Assembly: GCA_958298945.1 (NCBI GenBank)
Contig: OY282606.1
Coordinates: 60,525,920 to 60,589,919, forward strand
Source of the DNA: Atherix ibis
Lineage: Eukaryota; Arthropoda; Insecta; Diptera; Athericidae
Length of the DNA: 64,000 nucleotides
Direction of reading: 5' to 3'
Shown: piece after piece, positions 1-11,402 of the stretch
How the letters are laid out: the number at the start of each line of letters is the position of its first letter
Numbering within the stretch: position 1 is the stretch's first letter
Translations under genes and position numbers: made by a program
The notes under the pieces: generated by a model
Told to the model about the DNA's origin: nothing
What the model saw: only the letters and a program-made list of their open reading frames with translations
Database searches by the model: none

Positions 1-291
1 CCTTACGACGGCCCATTCAAAGTTGTTCGCCGAACACTTAAAAATTTCGACATTATTGTCGATGGTATCGAAAAAACCGTCACAATTGACAGACTGAAAG
101 CAGCCGTCGTCGAAAATTTTATAGAACCGCCAACCAATATAATCAATGATTCGACAAAAAAAACGGACATTGACAACAATAATAAAAATATTACCTTAGA
201 CACTAAGATTTCCAAAAATTCTTTACCAAAACAAACCCGTTCGGAGAGAATTATTCGTCCACCGAACAGATTCGTTCATTTTTTAAGGTAA
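1..291 (+). CDS. C-terminal end of a Ty3/Gypsy pol polyprotein, cut by the window edge
   Basis: Frame 1 is open from the first base to a TAA at 289-291. The peptide opens with YDGPFKVVRR, continues with a DRLKAA stretch and ends in a basic tail containing RSERIIRPPNRF. This is the usual organisation of the end of a Gypsy-type integrase: a C-terminal domain ending in a DRLKPA-like segment and then a basic tail. A purine-rich stretch and a likely LTR start (TGTTGC) follow within 25 bp, as expected for the 3' end of an LTR retrotransposon. The rest of the element lies outside the window, so the copy's intactness cannot be judged. Confidence 0.65.
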   Translation, partial: PYDGPFKVVRRTLKNFDIIVDGIEKTVTIDRLKAAVVENFIEPPTNIINDSTKKTDIDNNNKNITLDTKISKNSLPKQTRSERIIRPPNRFVHFLR

Positions 292-313
292 GCAAGTCAC
301 TGGTGGGGGAGTA

Positions 314-760
314 TGTTGCAATTGGACTCAAAAACTAAACCATTCAAAGAAATACAACATGCACACAACATGCATACTACACATACCCATTAGCATTAAC
401 TTGTATACGGGTGACCACGATGGCAACAAATGTGCGTTATACTTAATTGACAAATAATAGTTTAAATAAATAATGTTAAAAAGTAATATTTGTTCATTTA
501 TGTGAAATATATTTATCATATTTAGTTGGTTATATTAAAAACCACAGATTTATTGTTCAGTAGTCGGATCACTTCTAAGTTGACCACATATCTATGAAAA
601 TAAGACTAGTCTTGGCTTCGAAAAATATGCCAGTTCATAGTATGCAATAACCTCTACCGAAGCTGACAAGTTTTTCAATTCAGAATTGTTCAAAAACACT
701 TTCCTGATCACCGATATACTTTTCTTCTTCGTTCGTGTTCCCGAGCGAATTCGGGACGCG
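314..760 (+). mobile_element. Probable 3' LTR of the Gypsy element at the left edge (right end undefined)
   Basis: The sequence begins TGTTGCAATTGG directly after a polypurine-type tract (GGTGGGGGAGTA, 302-313), itself placed just after the pol stop codon. That is the standard position of a 3' LTR. No second copy lies in the window, so the right boundary cannot be fixed; 760 is an estimate. Confidence 0.35.
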
Positions 761-1910
761 TGGTATGGTAAATTTATGACAACTTGTTGATCCTTAAAAG
801 AAAAGGTTTTATCGCTGTAGTACTATGTCGGACTTCATCGAGTTTATCAAAGATAAAGTGTTTTTATAGGACGACAAATTTTAATTATTATAGAATGATT
901 CCTTACGGTGAGAAACGGACTACACTCGAAGTGGAAATTGTTTTTACATATGGAAACATTTATAATATATTCACATATCTGGACCGAAATGGAGAAAAGT
1001 AAAGACAAACAAGTTATTGTTAAAAACTGCTTATTGCAAGAAAATTAAAAATTTGGCAATAAACAGAAATTTATTTTAAATGCAATCGGATAAAATATTA
1101 CTCGATTCAAGAGTTTTTTCTGCAATGACAATAATAAGAAAAATATTTTCTCTAATTTACTATACAAGATTGATTTCTGATAGTTTAACCAATATGAATG
1201 CGAATTGTATGTTAATTGGAGTATTGTTCTTTCCTGTGCGACCTAATCATGCAAATGTAACGCTTACAGAGTCAGAAATCGATTGCTTAAAAGGTGATAG
1301 CTTAGAATTAATAATTGTATTTCTAATAATGTAACTTGATATGATTTGAAAAAGTTGTATATTTGTTACTATTTTTTAATTACTTTGAGGATCTAATTAT
1401 TTTTCTTTCCTTATTTAAAACTTTAAAATATCTTGTACTAAATGTAAAATTATTGTTTATGATTTACCTAGAATGTAGCTGCTGTAGGAATAATCTTTGA
1501 AGTTTTTCTATATGATAATTATTTGAAAATATCAAATTATAGACAAAAATTATTAAAAAAACAAACTATCATTTGTGAAAATTCAATAGAAAATAAAAGC
1601 TAAAATACAAATTAAATTAGTATGTAAAAGATAATGAAAATTTTTTATAACACTAAATAAAAATATTTATATTGCTTAAAAATATTGTCGTGAATGTGCT
1701 CTATTGACTCATAACGGAATTTAAAGAATTTAGGTTGATTCATTGAATTGTTTGAAGAAAAATCAATACAATATTAAAATAGTCTTAATACAACTTTGCT
1801 ATACAAAGTTATTATAAAAAAAATCAAGAAAACTGTTACATTAATTTAAAAAAAAATGTTACATTAATTTAATTCAAATTATAAAGAGCTTTTATGGCAG
1901 ACACTTAATA
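761..1910. other. AT-rich non-coding stretch
   Basis: Two short open frames (784-1002 and 1080-1334) lack recognisable motifs and have the composition of random AT-rich DNA. I see no gene, repeat or RNA here. Confidence 0.5.
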
Positions 1911-2788
1911 TACGAGGTCTGTTGAAAAAGTATTGCGAGTTTTGAATTTTCGCGGGTTACGTATATTCGATTTTCGATTTTTTTTTGTGGTGTTATGTTG
2001 GTACTCATGTCTCTCACTTATGCCGACAAGTTCGGCCATTTTTAATGTTCAGTTAATTTTTGTCAGCTGCTTTGCTTGCACCATTTTTTTTGTGGTGTTA
2101 TGTTGGTACTCGTGTTTTGGCTCGTCTTCGATTTTTGCCCATTCCAAAAAATGGATCAAAGAATCTGTATCAAATTTTGTGATCCCAATCAAAGCTGCCG
2201 TACGAGCCAAGACCGAAAAAAGCGCGCCAAGTTCGGTTGAATGTGAAGGTTTTGCTTACAGTTTTCTTCGATTACAGGGGCGTGGTGCATCATGAGTTCT
2301 TGCAACAGGGTAGAACGGTCAATAAGGAATATTACCAGCAAGTTATGGGCAAGTTGCGCGAATCAATCCGCCAGAAACGCCCGAATTTGTGGAAGAACAA
2401 AAATTGGCTTTTGCACCATGATAACGCCTCTGCTCACGCATCGTTGCTCCTGCGCGAATTTTTGGCCCAAAACAACACACTAATAATGCCGCAGCCACAG
2501 TATTCCCCAGATCTGCACCCCTGTGACTTTTTCTTATTCCCGAAACTGAAGAGCCCCATGAAAGGACGACGCTACGTTACGATTGAAGAGAAAAGACGGC
2601 ATCGAAGGAGAAGCTGAACAAGGTCACAGAAAATGATTTTTTGAAGCTCGTCGAGGATTGGAAAAAACGTTAGCATAAGTGTATAATATCTGGTGGGGAT
2701 TACTTTGAAGGGGACAAAATAGATATTCATGAATAAATAATTTTTGAAAAAGCACAAAATTCGCTATAATTTTTGAACAGCTCTCGTA
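1911..2788 (+). mobile_element. Internally deleted mariner-like element (copy A)
   Basis: It is bounded by TA dinucleotides and by inverted ends beginning CGAGGTCTGTT on the left, with the matching AACAGCTCTCG on the right. It is 874 bp long instead of the usual ~1.3 kb, because the N-terminal half of the transposase gene is missing. Near the left end a block around GTGGTGTTATGTTGGTACTC occurs twice (1987 and 2092), a small internal duplication. The same family recurs as a fold-back derivative at 12820-13685. Confidence 0.75.
2237..2617 (+). pseudogene. Mariner transposase C-terminal fragment
   Basis: This 126-residue frame carries the second and third catalytic aspartates of a D,D34D mariner transposase, in LLHHDNASAHASLL and YSPDLHPCDFFLF. 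Mariner transposases are about 345 residues; here only the C-terminal part of the catalytic domain remains, and the frame runs into an unrelated tail after GRRYVTIEEK. The conserved ALA/APS position between the last motifs reads HPC. It cannot encode an active enzyme because the DNA-binding region and first aspartate are absent. Confidence 0.75.
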
Positions 2789-3492
2789 TTGGCTAGATCA
2801 GATGGAATGAAAAAATTCTTGCATCTCCTAAGGAAACCTAAAACATTTTGCTATCGGACTTTTTAATGCTGAAGAATGGGGATACCGTTATCTTTGATTA
2901 TCTGCAATTCTAAATAGAGAGAAATGAGCTACATAAATAAAACTACATATATATACAGTCATAATACATGTTATCATAGTTAAGTTGTTAGAATTTCATT
3001 ATAAGTTTCCTCTAAATTCTAACACTACCCTTAATACAATCATCGTCAAATTAGATGTGTTCCAGAAGATGAATTATTTTTCAAATAAAATACATTTAGA
3101 GGTGGAACATTCTTTGAATAAAACTACTATTTCATCTTCAAATCACAAGATCCTTATTAATTTTATATAAATCATATAAAAACTGGTTTACATAAAATTA
3201 CTAATTTTTTTATACAATATTTTAAAATCATCTGATCAAATATATTTTCTAATATTATGCATTCCTTTCATTTCTATCGTTTTTTCTCAATAATCTAAAT
3301 TTCATATTTATTAATAATATAATAATAATATATTTTAGTGAACAAACTGAGATGTTCACATAATACTTCTAAAAATATGCGCTGAGTTAGATTTATTGTT
3401 TTATTTTATTTAAATAAATAAAATTTAAATAAATTTGATATCATATTGTAGAAAATAATTCATGCTTGTAATATTATACAATATAAGTATAT
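2789..3492. other. AT-rich non-coding stretch
   Basis: No coding motif, RNA or dispersed repeat recognised. The last five bases (TATAT, 3488-3492) are the left copy of the target duplication of the Gypsy element that follows. Confidence 0.5.
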
Positions 3493-3736
3493 TGTAGTAT
3501 ATCTATATATAGTACACCCAGCCATGAGTATAAACCGAGTGGCGTGATGTTTCATACACGTCAATGCCACACAGCAATAGATAAGTTAGTCACGTAGGCA
3601 CCACCATGCCTTTCACATGTCTCTGTATAACTAAAAGAATTATCCATTAATAAACGTGCTATATATATCATTAACAGAATGAGCATATATTATAATTACT
3701 GATCCCTTGTTCCTCAATCCAAGTCTAATATGTTGC
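3493..3736 (+). repeat. 5' LTR of the Gypsy element
   Basis: Begins TGTAGTATATC and ends ATATGTTGCA. It is a near-identical direct repeat of 8077-8323. A TG...CA structure and the adjacent primer-binding site define the ends. Confidence 0.92.
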
Positions 3737-3750
3737 ATTGGTGACGAGGT
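3737..3750 (+). promoter_or_regulatory. Primer-binding site of the Gypsy element
   Basis: TTGGTGACGAGG immediately follows the 5' LTR, the position where the 3' end of a host tRNA anneals to prime minus-strand synthesis. The exact tRNA was not determined. Confidence 0.6.
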
Positions 3751-3841
3751 AAAAAAAAAAAAAAAAGTGAAATCAGTGCGGAAAATCTTGTAAGAAGTGA
3801 ATCTGTGATTGAAGTCGAAGGTAGAAAAAGGTTCATACAAG

Positions 3842-4811
3842 ATGGACGAAGCCCAAGCACGAGAATTACAAGAGCAGCTTAGAGATGCCCAAATCATGCT
3901 GGAAAGAATTAGAAGGGAAAGAAACGAAGCAAATGCCGTAATAGAGGATATGGGAAAAGATTTGCTGAGGTTAAATAACCAGCGAGGAACGCCCATGGAT
4001 ACTGCACTGAATAACGTAACAGGCGGAAACGGAGGAACGCCGGCACCGATACAAAACGTGCAAGTATATTCAGCCACAGTAGGGTGTGTCGCGGAATATA
4101 ATGAGCACGAGGATTGGAAAAACTACCAAGAAAGGTTGGAACAATACATAACATACTGGAGCCACATAGAAAGGTGGCTATGCTCATAACGGTCATTGGG
4201 ACAAAGGGTTATGAGTACTCGCAAATTTGTGCGACCCAGTATTACCATCCCAAAAAACATACGAGGAATTATGTGCTATACTGAAAAATCAATTCTCAAA
4301 GACAATATCGGTATTTCGTAAACGCACGGAATTTTTCGACTTAAAGCATGGCGAGAATGAGTCGATTAGCCAGTGGTGTATACGCTTGAAAGATAAAGCC
4401 AGCACGTGCCAATGGGGTGCGCAACTCGACTTGATGAATACGAATAAGTTCGTAGCGGGTCTTAAGAAAGGCAAGATTTAAGATCGCGTGTGCGAAGAAG
4501 ACCATACAAAGAGGTCTGAGCAAATCGTCGAAATTGCGAAGACGAAAGAGGCAGCTCTTATAGTCGCATCAGGAAATAAACGTACATAAGGTAAGCTTTG
4601 ACAGAAAAAGTAAGCAAAGTGAAGCCATAAACCAAAGCAAAGCCGGTAAAGAGGGCTATAAAAAGAAATTTAGCAAGGAGTCAAAAGGGCGGCAAACAAT
4701 GCAATCATTGCGGTTATAGAAACCACGAGTCCGCAGACTGCAAATTTAAATCCTATAAATGCAACCGTTGCGGTATAATAAGGCATTTAGGAAAAATATG
4801 CCAGAAAAAAC
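3842..4811 (+). pseudogene. Broken gag gene of the Gypsy element
   Basis: The frame starting MDEAQARELQEQ opens with a charged, coiled-coil-like region and continues to about 4189, where the frame is lost. A second segment (4227-4481) has capsid-like residues (SISQWCIRLKDKA) and stops at a TAA. Two CCHC zinc knuckles follow at about 4700-4800 (CNHCGYRNHESADC and CNRCGIIRHLGKIC), typical of the nucleocapsid. At least two frame breaks or stops separate these parts, so no continuous Gag can be made. The ATG at 3842 was preferred to the upstream in-frame ATG at 3809 because the gag-like coil begins there; both are possible. Confidence 0.8.
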
Positions 4812-4837
4812 GAAAGGAACAAGCTAAACAGCACTTC

Positions 4838-7800
4838 GTGGAGATAGAAAACCACGACTGGACGAGCGAAGAGGTTCACTTTCAAGCAACAAAGGCAGGA
4901 TACGTCAAACCGACGCAAATCCAAATAAAGATAGGAAACAAGAAATTGCTAGCTGAACTTGATTCAGGAGCAAGCAGATCGGTAATTCCGGAGGAATTAT
5001 ACAAAAGGCATCTATCACAGCATAAATTGCAACCAGTGAATACTACGTTAAGATTCTATGACGGGAGCGCAATTGCACCAGAAGGTCAAATCTACGTAGA
5101 AATAAAGGCTGGTAGAAAAAAAGTAAAATGTCAATTAATAGTCGTAAAAACAGGCTGTAGATTATTGTTGGGTAGAGACATGATGGAAGCACTAGGATGC
5201 ATGATAGTGGAAATCAACCATGTTCTACAAGAAATAATCGACAAGCACAAGACACTTTTCGACGGCAAGTTCGGAAGGTATATATACGGCAAAATAGACA
5301 TAAAGATGCAAGATAATGCGAAACCAGTGTTCTGCAAACCCAGGGCGACACCGTTTGCTTTCAAGAAGACAATCGGAGATCAGCTAGACCAACTGGAAAA
5401 AGAAGGAATACTCACCAAGGTAAAGCACAACGAATGGGGCACACCATTAGTGCCTTTGCTAAAGAAAGGAGGTGGAGTAAGGATCTGTGGCGATTACAAG
5501 GTCACGATCAATAAGTACATGCAAGATGTAAAACACCCCGTACCAAAAGTGGAAGAAGTATTCGCAGAACTGGGAGGTGGAGAAAGGTTCACGAAATTAC
5601 ATATGTCAGCGGCCTACAATCAGCTAGAGCTGACTGACAGAGCAAAGAAATTGTGCGCATGGAGCACACCTAAAAGTATTTATTTGCACAACCGATTACC
5701 CTATGGAACGAAAACAGCAGCAGCAGAGTTCGACAAGGTAGTAGAAAAAGTATTACAAGGAGCCAAAGGAACTGCAGAATTTCCAGACGACATAGTGGTG
5801 ACGGGCAGAAATAATAACGAGCATATGCAAAATTTAAACGAAGTTTTGCAGAGGTTAGAAGAACCCGGACTAAAGCTTAACCTCAAAAAGTGCCAGTTTT
5901 TCCAAGAAGAAATCAGATACCTGGGGCACATCATAAGCAAGAATGGGTTGTCCAAGGACCCAGAAAAAATCGCAGCAATGGTCGAAGCAAAGATACCAGA
6001 AAACATAACAGATGTAAAAGCATTCACAGGACTGGTGACATTCTACGGAAAATTTGTACCGAGATAAGCTAAAATTTTGAAGCCGATTTATGAAGTACAA
6101 AACAGAGAAAGATTTCAATGGACAAGAAATGCATAAAAGGGCATTTATTGAAGTCAAGAAAGAACTAGCATCGGACAGAAATTTGGTACACTACAACCCA
6201 GATTATCCGATAAAACTAGTGACAGACGTATCCGACCAGGGCATAGCAGCAGTACTAATGCACGAAATGCCAAATGGGGAGGATAGACCAGTTACCTTCA
6301 TATCAAGGACGCTAACGAAAGCGGAAGGTAATTACGCAATTTTGTACAAAGACGCTTTAGCCATTTATTGGACTTTTCGGATATTGTACCAATATGTGGC
6401 AGGTATGCATTTCAAATTATGCACTGACCATAGGCCATTGATAACGATTTTTGGCGAGCATAGGGGCATACCACAGATGGCAGCAGGAAGGTTGCAAAGA
6501 TGGGCTTTGTTTATGAGTGGATTTGACTACCAGAAAGAGCACATAAAAGGCAAGAACAATGAGCCAGCCAACGCATTATCGCGTCTACCCAGAAATAAAA
6601 GATATTTAGTTCAAGAGGAAGAGGACTATCTACATTTCATGGTGGAAGACCAGCTACCGCTAAGGTCAGAAGACTTAGCGAGAAAAACTAGAAAAGATAC
6701 AGTACTGAGCAAGGTATTTTTAAACATGACAACGGGATGGCCTAGTCAAATTGAAGAGTCAATTAAGCCTTTCGCGCAAAGAAAGCAAGAAATCTTCATA
6801 GAAAAAAATGTGCTAATGTGGGGATACCGAGTAATGATACCGGAGAACTGCAAGCAAATATTGCTGAAAGAAATACACGGATGTCACATGGGCATCAGCA
6901 AAATTAAGGTAATCGCTCGACAATATTTTTGGTGGCCAAAGTTGGACAAAGACATAGAAGGCTACGCAAAAGCAGTCCGGAAGAATCAGGATTAAAGAAG
7001 TTTCCTGACAGCAAATATGTGTTCGAAAGGGTGCACATAGACTTTATAGGACCACACAGGGGCAAGATGTATCTGATACTGATAGATGCATACTCTAGAT
7101 AGCCAGAAATTGTCCACATGGCTAAAACAGATTCGACAAATACGATCGAAAAACTGAAGGAAATATTCGCAAGATATGGTATACCAGACACACTAATCTC
7201 AGATAATGGAGCACAGCTGGTGTCAGAAGAATTCGAAAGATTCTGCAAAATGAACGGAATTTTGCACAAAACGGGTCCGCCATACCATCCACAAACAAAT
7301 GGATTAGCTGAGAACGGAGTGAAATCTTTTAAAAAAGGCTTAGAAAAAGCATTAAAAGATAACAAGGCTCACGACAGCGCAAATAATCTAATCAGCAAGT
7401 ACTTATTCGCCTACAGAAACGCACCACACCTAACAACAGGGGAATCACCGGCGAACAAATTTTTGGGCAGAAACTTAAGAAGTAGATTAGATTTGCTAAA
7501 AATACCAAAAACAGCAGAAAGAATCCAAAAGCAAATACAATATTTCAGAGGACACAGAGATGTCACATTCTCAAAAGGAAAAAGGGTGATAGCTCGGGAT
7601 AACAAGAATCCTATGAAGCCAGGTTGGCAACCAGCAACGGTGGAAGAAGTTATAGGGGAAAGGACATACATATGTAATCCCGACTTTCAACCAAACCTAA
7701 GATGGAAAAGAGGTGACGATCAGATGCGCAAATCAGGTCAATTCTACGAAGCAGCTACAAGAGTACTTCTAGAACAAGAAAAGGCAAACGAATATGAAGA

Positions 7801-8052
7801 AGAGCCTGACACAAAGGATGAGCCAATCATATCCGAATCGAACCTAGAGAAAGCAACAGAAGACTCAAAAAGAGTAGTTGAAGAACCAACCGCAGTCCAA
7901 CGGGAAGTACAACAAGAAGGCAATCATCCAAGGGAGATCCAGCCGACACCCAAGAAAAGCAGACCCAGAATCAAGTACGAACCGGATACAAGTTTAAACG
8001 TAAACCAAAGGGAGCCACGAGTTCGAAAACCCGTGAACAGAATGAATATGTA
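4838..8052 (+). pseudogene. Broken pol gene of the Gypsy element (protease, RT, RNase H, integrase)
   Basis: Protease is marked by LDSGAS (active Asp about residue 42) and LLLGRDM. Reverse transcriptase follows to 6067, RNase H in a second frame (6090-6995), and the integrase catalytic core plus basic tail in a third (to 8053). Breaks visible in the sequence are an in-frame TAA at 6064, loss of frame near 6995 that removes the second pair of zinc ligands of the integrase HHCC finger, and a TAG near 7100 inside the integrase core. Catalytic sites are also changed: the first RT aspartate position reads TKLHMSAAYNQ, the DD box reads FPDD, and a conserved RNase H aspartate reads NALSR. The integrase D, D and E are still visible in HIDFIGP, LISDNGAQ and GLAENGV. 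This copy cannot retrotranspose on its own. Confidence 0.9.
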
Positions 8053-8062
8053 ATGTTCAAGC

Positions 8063-8076
8063 TAAGCGGGGAAGAG
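8063..8076 (+). promoter_or_regulatory. Polypurine tract of the Gypsy element
   Basis: AAGCGGGGAAGAG lies directly before the 3' LTR, the usual primer for plus-strand synthesis. Confidence 0.65.
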
Positions 8077-8323
8077 TGTAGTATATCTATATATATAGTA
8101 CACCCAGCCATGAGTATAAACCGAGCGGCGTGATGTTTCATACACGTCAATGCCACACAGCAATAGGTAAATTAGTCACGTAGGCACCACCATGCCTTTC
8201 ACATGTCTCTGTATAACTATAAGAATTATCCATTAATAAACGTGCTATATATATCATTAACAGAATGAGCATATATTATAATTACTGATCCCTTGTTCCT
8301 CAATCCAAGTCTAATATGTTACA
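8077..8323 (+). repeat. 3' LTR of the Gypsy element
   Basis: Begins TGTAGTATATC and ends ATGTTACA. It is about 98% identical by eye to the 5' LTR, with a TA dinucleotide added in the TATATA run near its start. It is followed by the TATAT target duplication. Confidence 0.92.
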
Positions 8324-8328
8324 TATAT

Positions 8329-9214
8329 ATGTACATACATTTAAATTTATGTGATTAGAACGGTTATTTTAATACTTTGTACTTATGAATTTCAAATAAC
8401 ATACCATATGTGTATTTGTATCCACATTGTTTGTTGAAAGTTCCTGAAAGTTTAAATTTGTACTTGAAATTTTATTTTTAAGCAAAGTAAAATTAGTTTT
8501 TATAAATTCTTATTTACTTCGTTGAAATTATACATGTATTGATACATTTTTTTTTCAACTATACTAAAAACCATAATAATATTATTTAATTTAGCGATAA
8601 TGTGCATATAGATGGTATTATTGACCACTTAGTTATTCTGGAGTTATTTATATGGAAAAACTATATGGAAAGAATAATTTTTAAATCTGTAATATTTTTC
8701 ATTATGCACTTAAATAAAAAAAACCAGTGATGACCGACGAAGAATAAAAACGAAAACATAACAAAAAGACCTCGCAAAAAGGGTCTCGAAATTTATGTTT
8801 TATTTTACATTTATATATGTTTTTCTTTACGAAAACATCAATTTATTGTACATTTTAATAAAAAAGAAAAAATATAGTAAATTATATTATTTTCAAATTA
8901 TAAAATAAATTGAAAAATTTTTCAGATTTCCTCACCTCTTTTACCTGACAAAATCTAAAATTTGTACTTGTTTTTTTTTTGAATAATAATGTATTAATTT
9001 CAAATTCCCAATTTTATTATAAAACAAAACAAAAAACTCATTGGAAAAAATATTGTTTTGTTGAAAAGTATTTATTTACCTATTAACCAAACGTAAATAA
9101 AAAAAGGTTATTTAGCCAAAATTATTGAAAAGTAAATAAAATATCTGACTCTGAGCCATCAATAACTCTACTTATCAATTACTACATGGATAGTCCACAA
9201 GTTTTTTATTATAT
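8329..9214. other. AT-rich non-coding stretch
   Basis: Long A/T runs only; no gene, element end or RNA recognised. Confidence 0.5.
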
Positions 9215-9489
9215 TATTGGGTTGGCAACAAGTTTTTTATTAAAAGGTGCCACAAGTTTTTTATTATATTATTGGGTTAATTACGGATTTTGCCAATAGA
9301 TGGTATTAGCACATTCTTTTCTTATGTCAACGTGTTCAGAGCACCTAACCTATATTGTTTTCTTGTTGTTTGGACTTCCGCCTTTAATTTATTAAAAAAT
9401 TGTATCGTTTAGCTATTTAGTTTTGTTTTCATCCAAATTTAAAAATTTAAAAGGACAAGACGTGAATTTTAGATATATTTTATTGTATT

Positions 9490-11325
9490 AGATCCGAAAA
9501 GACAAGAACGCATCGCAGGTACACAAGAAGTTATGTGCCGTATATGGGAATGAAGCGTTGAAAGAAAGGCAGTTTCAAAATTGGTTTGCTAAATTTCGTT
9601 CTGGTGATTTTTCACTAAAAAATGCGCAACGATCCAGTTGAAATTGATGAGGCCCATATCAAGGCCATTATCGATTCAGATCGTCATAGCACAACACGTG
9701 AGATTGTAGAAAAGCTCAATGTATCGCATACATGCATTTAAAAAAATTAAAACAGCTTGGCTATGTAATGCAACTCGATTTATGGATTCCTCATCAGCTT
9801 AAGGAAATTTATTTGACGCAACGCATTAGCATCTGCGGTTCCGTTCTGAAACGCAACGAAACGGATCCATTTCTGAAACGAATGATAACTGGCAACGAAA
9901 AGTGGATAGTTTACAATAGCGTTAATCGGAACCCAAGTAACACCAGTTACGAAAATTAAGCTATTTAACAGCACTCTGACGGCACTCTGTTCCGTCATCT
10001 AATTACGAATTTGTTCAAGATGGGTTTAGAAACGGTTCAGAAACTGTTCGTTTTTTGAACAAATTCTTGTAATTAGATGACGGAACATAGTTCCGTCAGA
10101 GTGCCGTCAGTTTCTGAACTCTTCATATAGTTAAATATTTTTAATTTTTTTTGTAATCAAATATATTTTTATAAAATTAAAAAATTAATAACAAAAAATT
10201 AAATAAAATATTCTCTTCTAATAAAAAAAAATTAAAAATTAAATAAAATAGCCTCTTCTAGCTATATAACCATATAAAAAACTTAAAACCTATTTAATTT
10301 CTAAGAACTCGATGTCATCGAACAATTCGGTGTCCGAAGTAGTTGCACAATGTTGTTCCTTTTTTTTGTTTTTGTTGGATATATTGTCTTTTGTGGTATA
10401 AAAAAACCTCCTCAAAATTATATTAATATCATGTTCCCTAACGAAGGGAAATTTATCCAATGCACAATCTATATTAAAAAATAGTTATTAGTTATGTTAT
10501 CATAGATTTAAAAATAATTTTAATTCTAATAATATAGTTTAATTAATATAATGGACTATTACGTTTCTTTATTTTACACACGAGGAAAACTTTTAGTCGC
10601 CGCAACATTCAATTAACAATTGGTTATTTTGACAACTAATAGAAATGTAAATTTACAATACATTCGCACTAAATTCATTTCGAGTTCAGTTAGTTCCGTC
10701 ATTCAAGTCCATAGACGGCACTCATTTGTAATACGACATAATGCAGAACTAAGAGCCGTCAGACGTAACAAAAACGGAACTCATTGACGGCACTTATTGA
10801 GTGAGTTCCGAATGCGTTACTTGGGAAACGATCATGGGTAATGCGAGATGAACCACCTCAAACGGTATCAAAAGCTGAGATGCACCAAAAGAAGATTATA
10901 CTGTCAAAGAAATCTGCACTTCGAACTTTTACGAAGAAACCAAATGATTATTTCTACCGTGTACGTTCAACAACTCGTCAAAATGAGCAATGCAGTTCAA
11001 AAAAAGCGGCCAGAATTGGTAAATCGTAAGGGTGTTGTTTTCCAGCATGACAATGCAAAGCCGAACACATCTTTGATCATTCGCCAAAAATTATTGGAAT
11101 TAGGTTGGGGTGTGTTGCCACATCGACCATATAACCCTGACCTAGCGCCTTCAGATTACCATTTATTTCGTTCCATGCAGAACTCCTTAAATGGTAAAAA
11201 TTTTAATGACGCTGATGATGTAAAATCACATTTAATTTAGTTTTCTGCTAGCAAATACGGAATTATGACACTGCCTAAAAGATGGAAAAGGGTCATCGAC
11301 AAAAACGGACAATACCTAATTGAAT
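9490..11325 (+). pseudogene. Interrupted mariner transposase
   Basis: Fragments read in order across the insertion. There is an N-terminal HTH-like part (about 9540-9730), the first catalytic region (MITGNEKWIVYN, where the expected D after G is N), then after the inserted MITE the middle and C-terminal catalytic domain (10841-11240), with FQHDNAKPNTS and YNPDLAPSDYHLF. The last two aspartates are spaced as in D,D34D mariners. The loss of the first aspartate, frame shifts and the 0.9-kb insertion make it non-functional. The motif style matches the mellifera subfamily of mariners. Confidence 0.8.
9932..10825. mobile_element. Palindromic MITE inserted in the mariner transposase
   Basis: The mariner reading frame is interrupted after ...GTTAATCGGAA and resumes at ACGATCATGG. 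The insert begins CCCAAGTAAC and ends GTTACTTGGG (10-bp inverted ends), with imperfect GGAAC/GAAAC at the junctions. Inside, 9977-10110 forms a very long hairpin whose arms run from GACGGCACTCTG to CAGAGTGCCGTC, and the other end repeats GACGGCACT and TTCCGTC several times in both orientations. No protein is encoded. The superfamily is unclear; subterminal short repeats of this kind are common in hAT-type MITEs. Confidence 0.7.
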
Positions 11326-11402
11326 AAAGTTATATTTTTAAGTGAAAATTTTGAATTTTTCTTCTTATTTAAAGTCCGCAATCACTTATTTGCAACCCAA
11401 TA

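Larger units (their letters stand above)
3493..8323 (+). mobile_element. Complete but coding-defective Ty3/Gypsy LTR retrotransposon
   Basis: A 4.83-kb element has 244-bp and 247-bp LTRs that start TG and end CA, flanked by a perfect 5-bp duplication TATAT (3488-3492 and 8324-8328). The order is LTR, primer-binding site, gag with two zinc knuckles, protease, reverse transcriptase, RNase H, integrase, polypurine tract, LTR. There is no env frame. By inspection the LTRs differ at about five bases plus a 2-bp indel, so insertion was fairly recent. The coding region is nevertheless broken in several places. The domain order and the NEWGTP, ICGDYKVTIN and GRLQRWAL-type motifs fit the Mag/K02A2.6-like group of Gypsy elements. 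Confidence 0.92.
9217..11400 (+). mobile_element. Mellifera-like mariner split by a MITE (copy C)
   Basis: TA dinucleotides flank inverted ends TTGGGTTGGCAAC and GTTGCAAATAAG (right end, inverted: TTGCAACCCAA). Without the 0.9-kb insertion at 9932-10825 the element would be about 1.29 kb, the normal mariner size. The left terminal repeat is partly duplicated: TTGGGTT recurs at about 9271 after an ACAAGTTTTTTATTA repeat. The transposase has several frame breaks besides the insertion. Confidence 0.8.

Noticed and set aside
784..1334. Two open frames as small genes
   Set aside because: They show random AT-rich codon use with no motif, no splice support and no conservation visible within the window.
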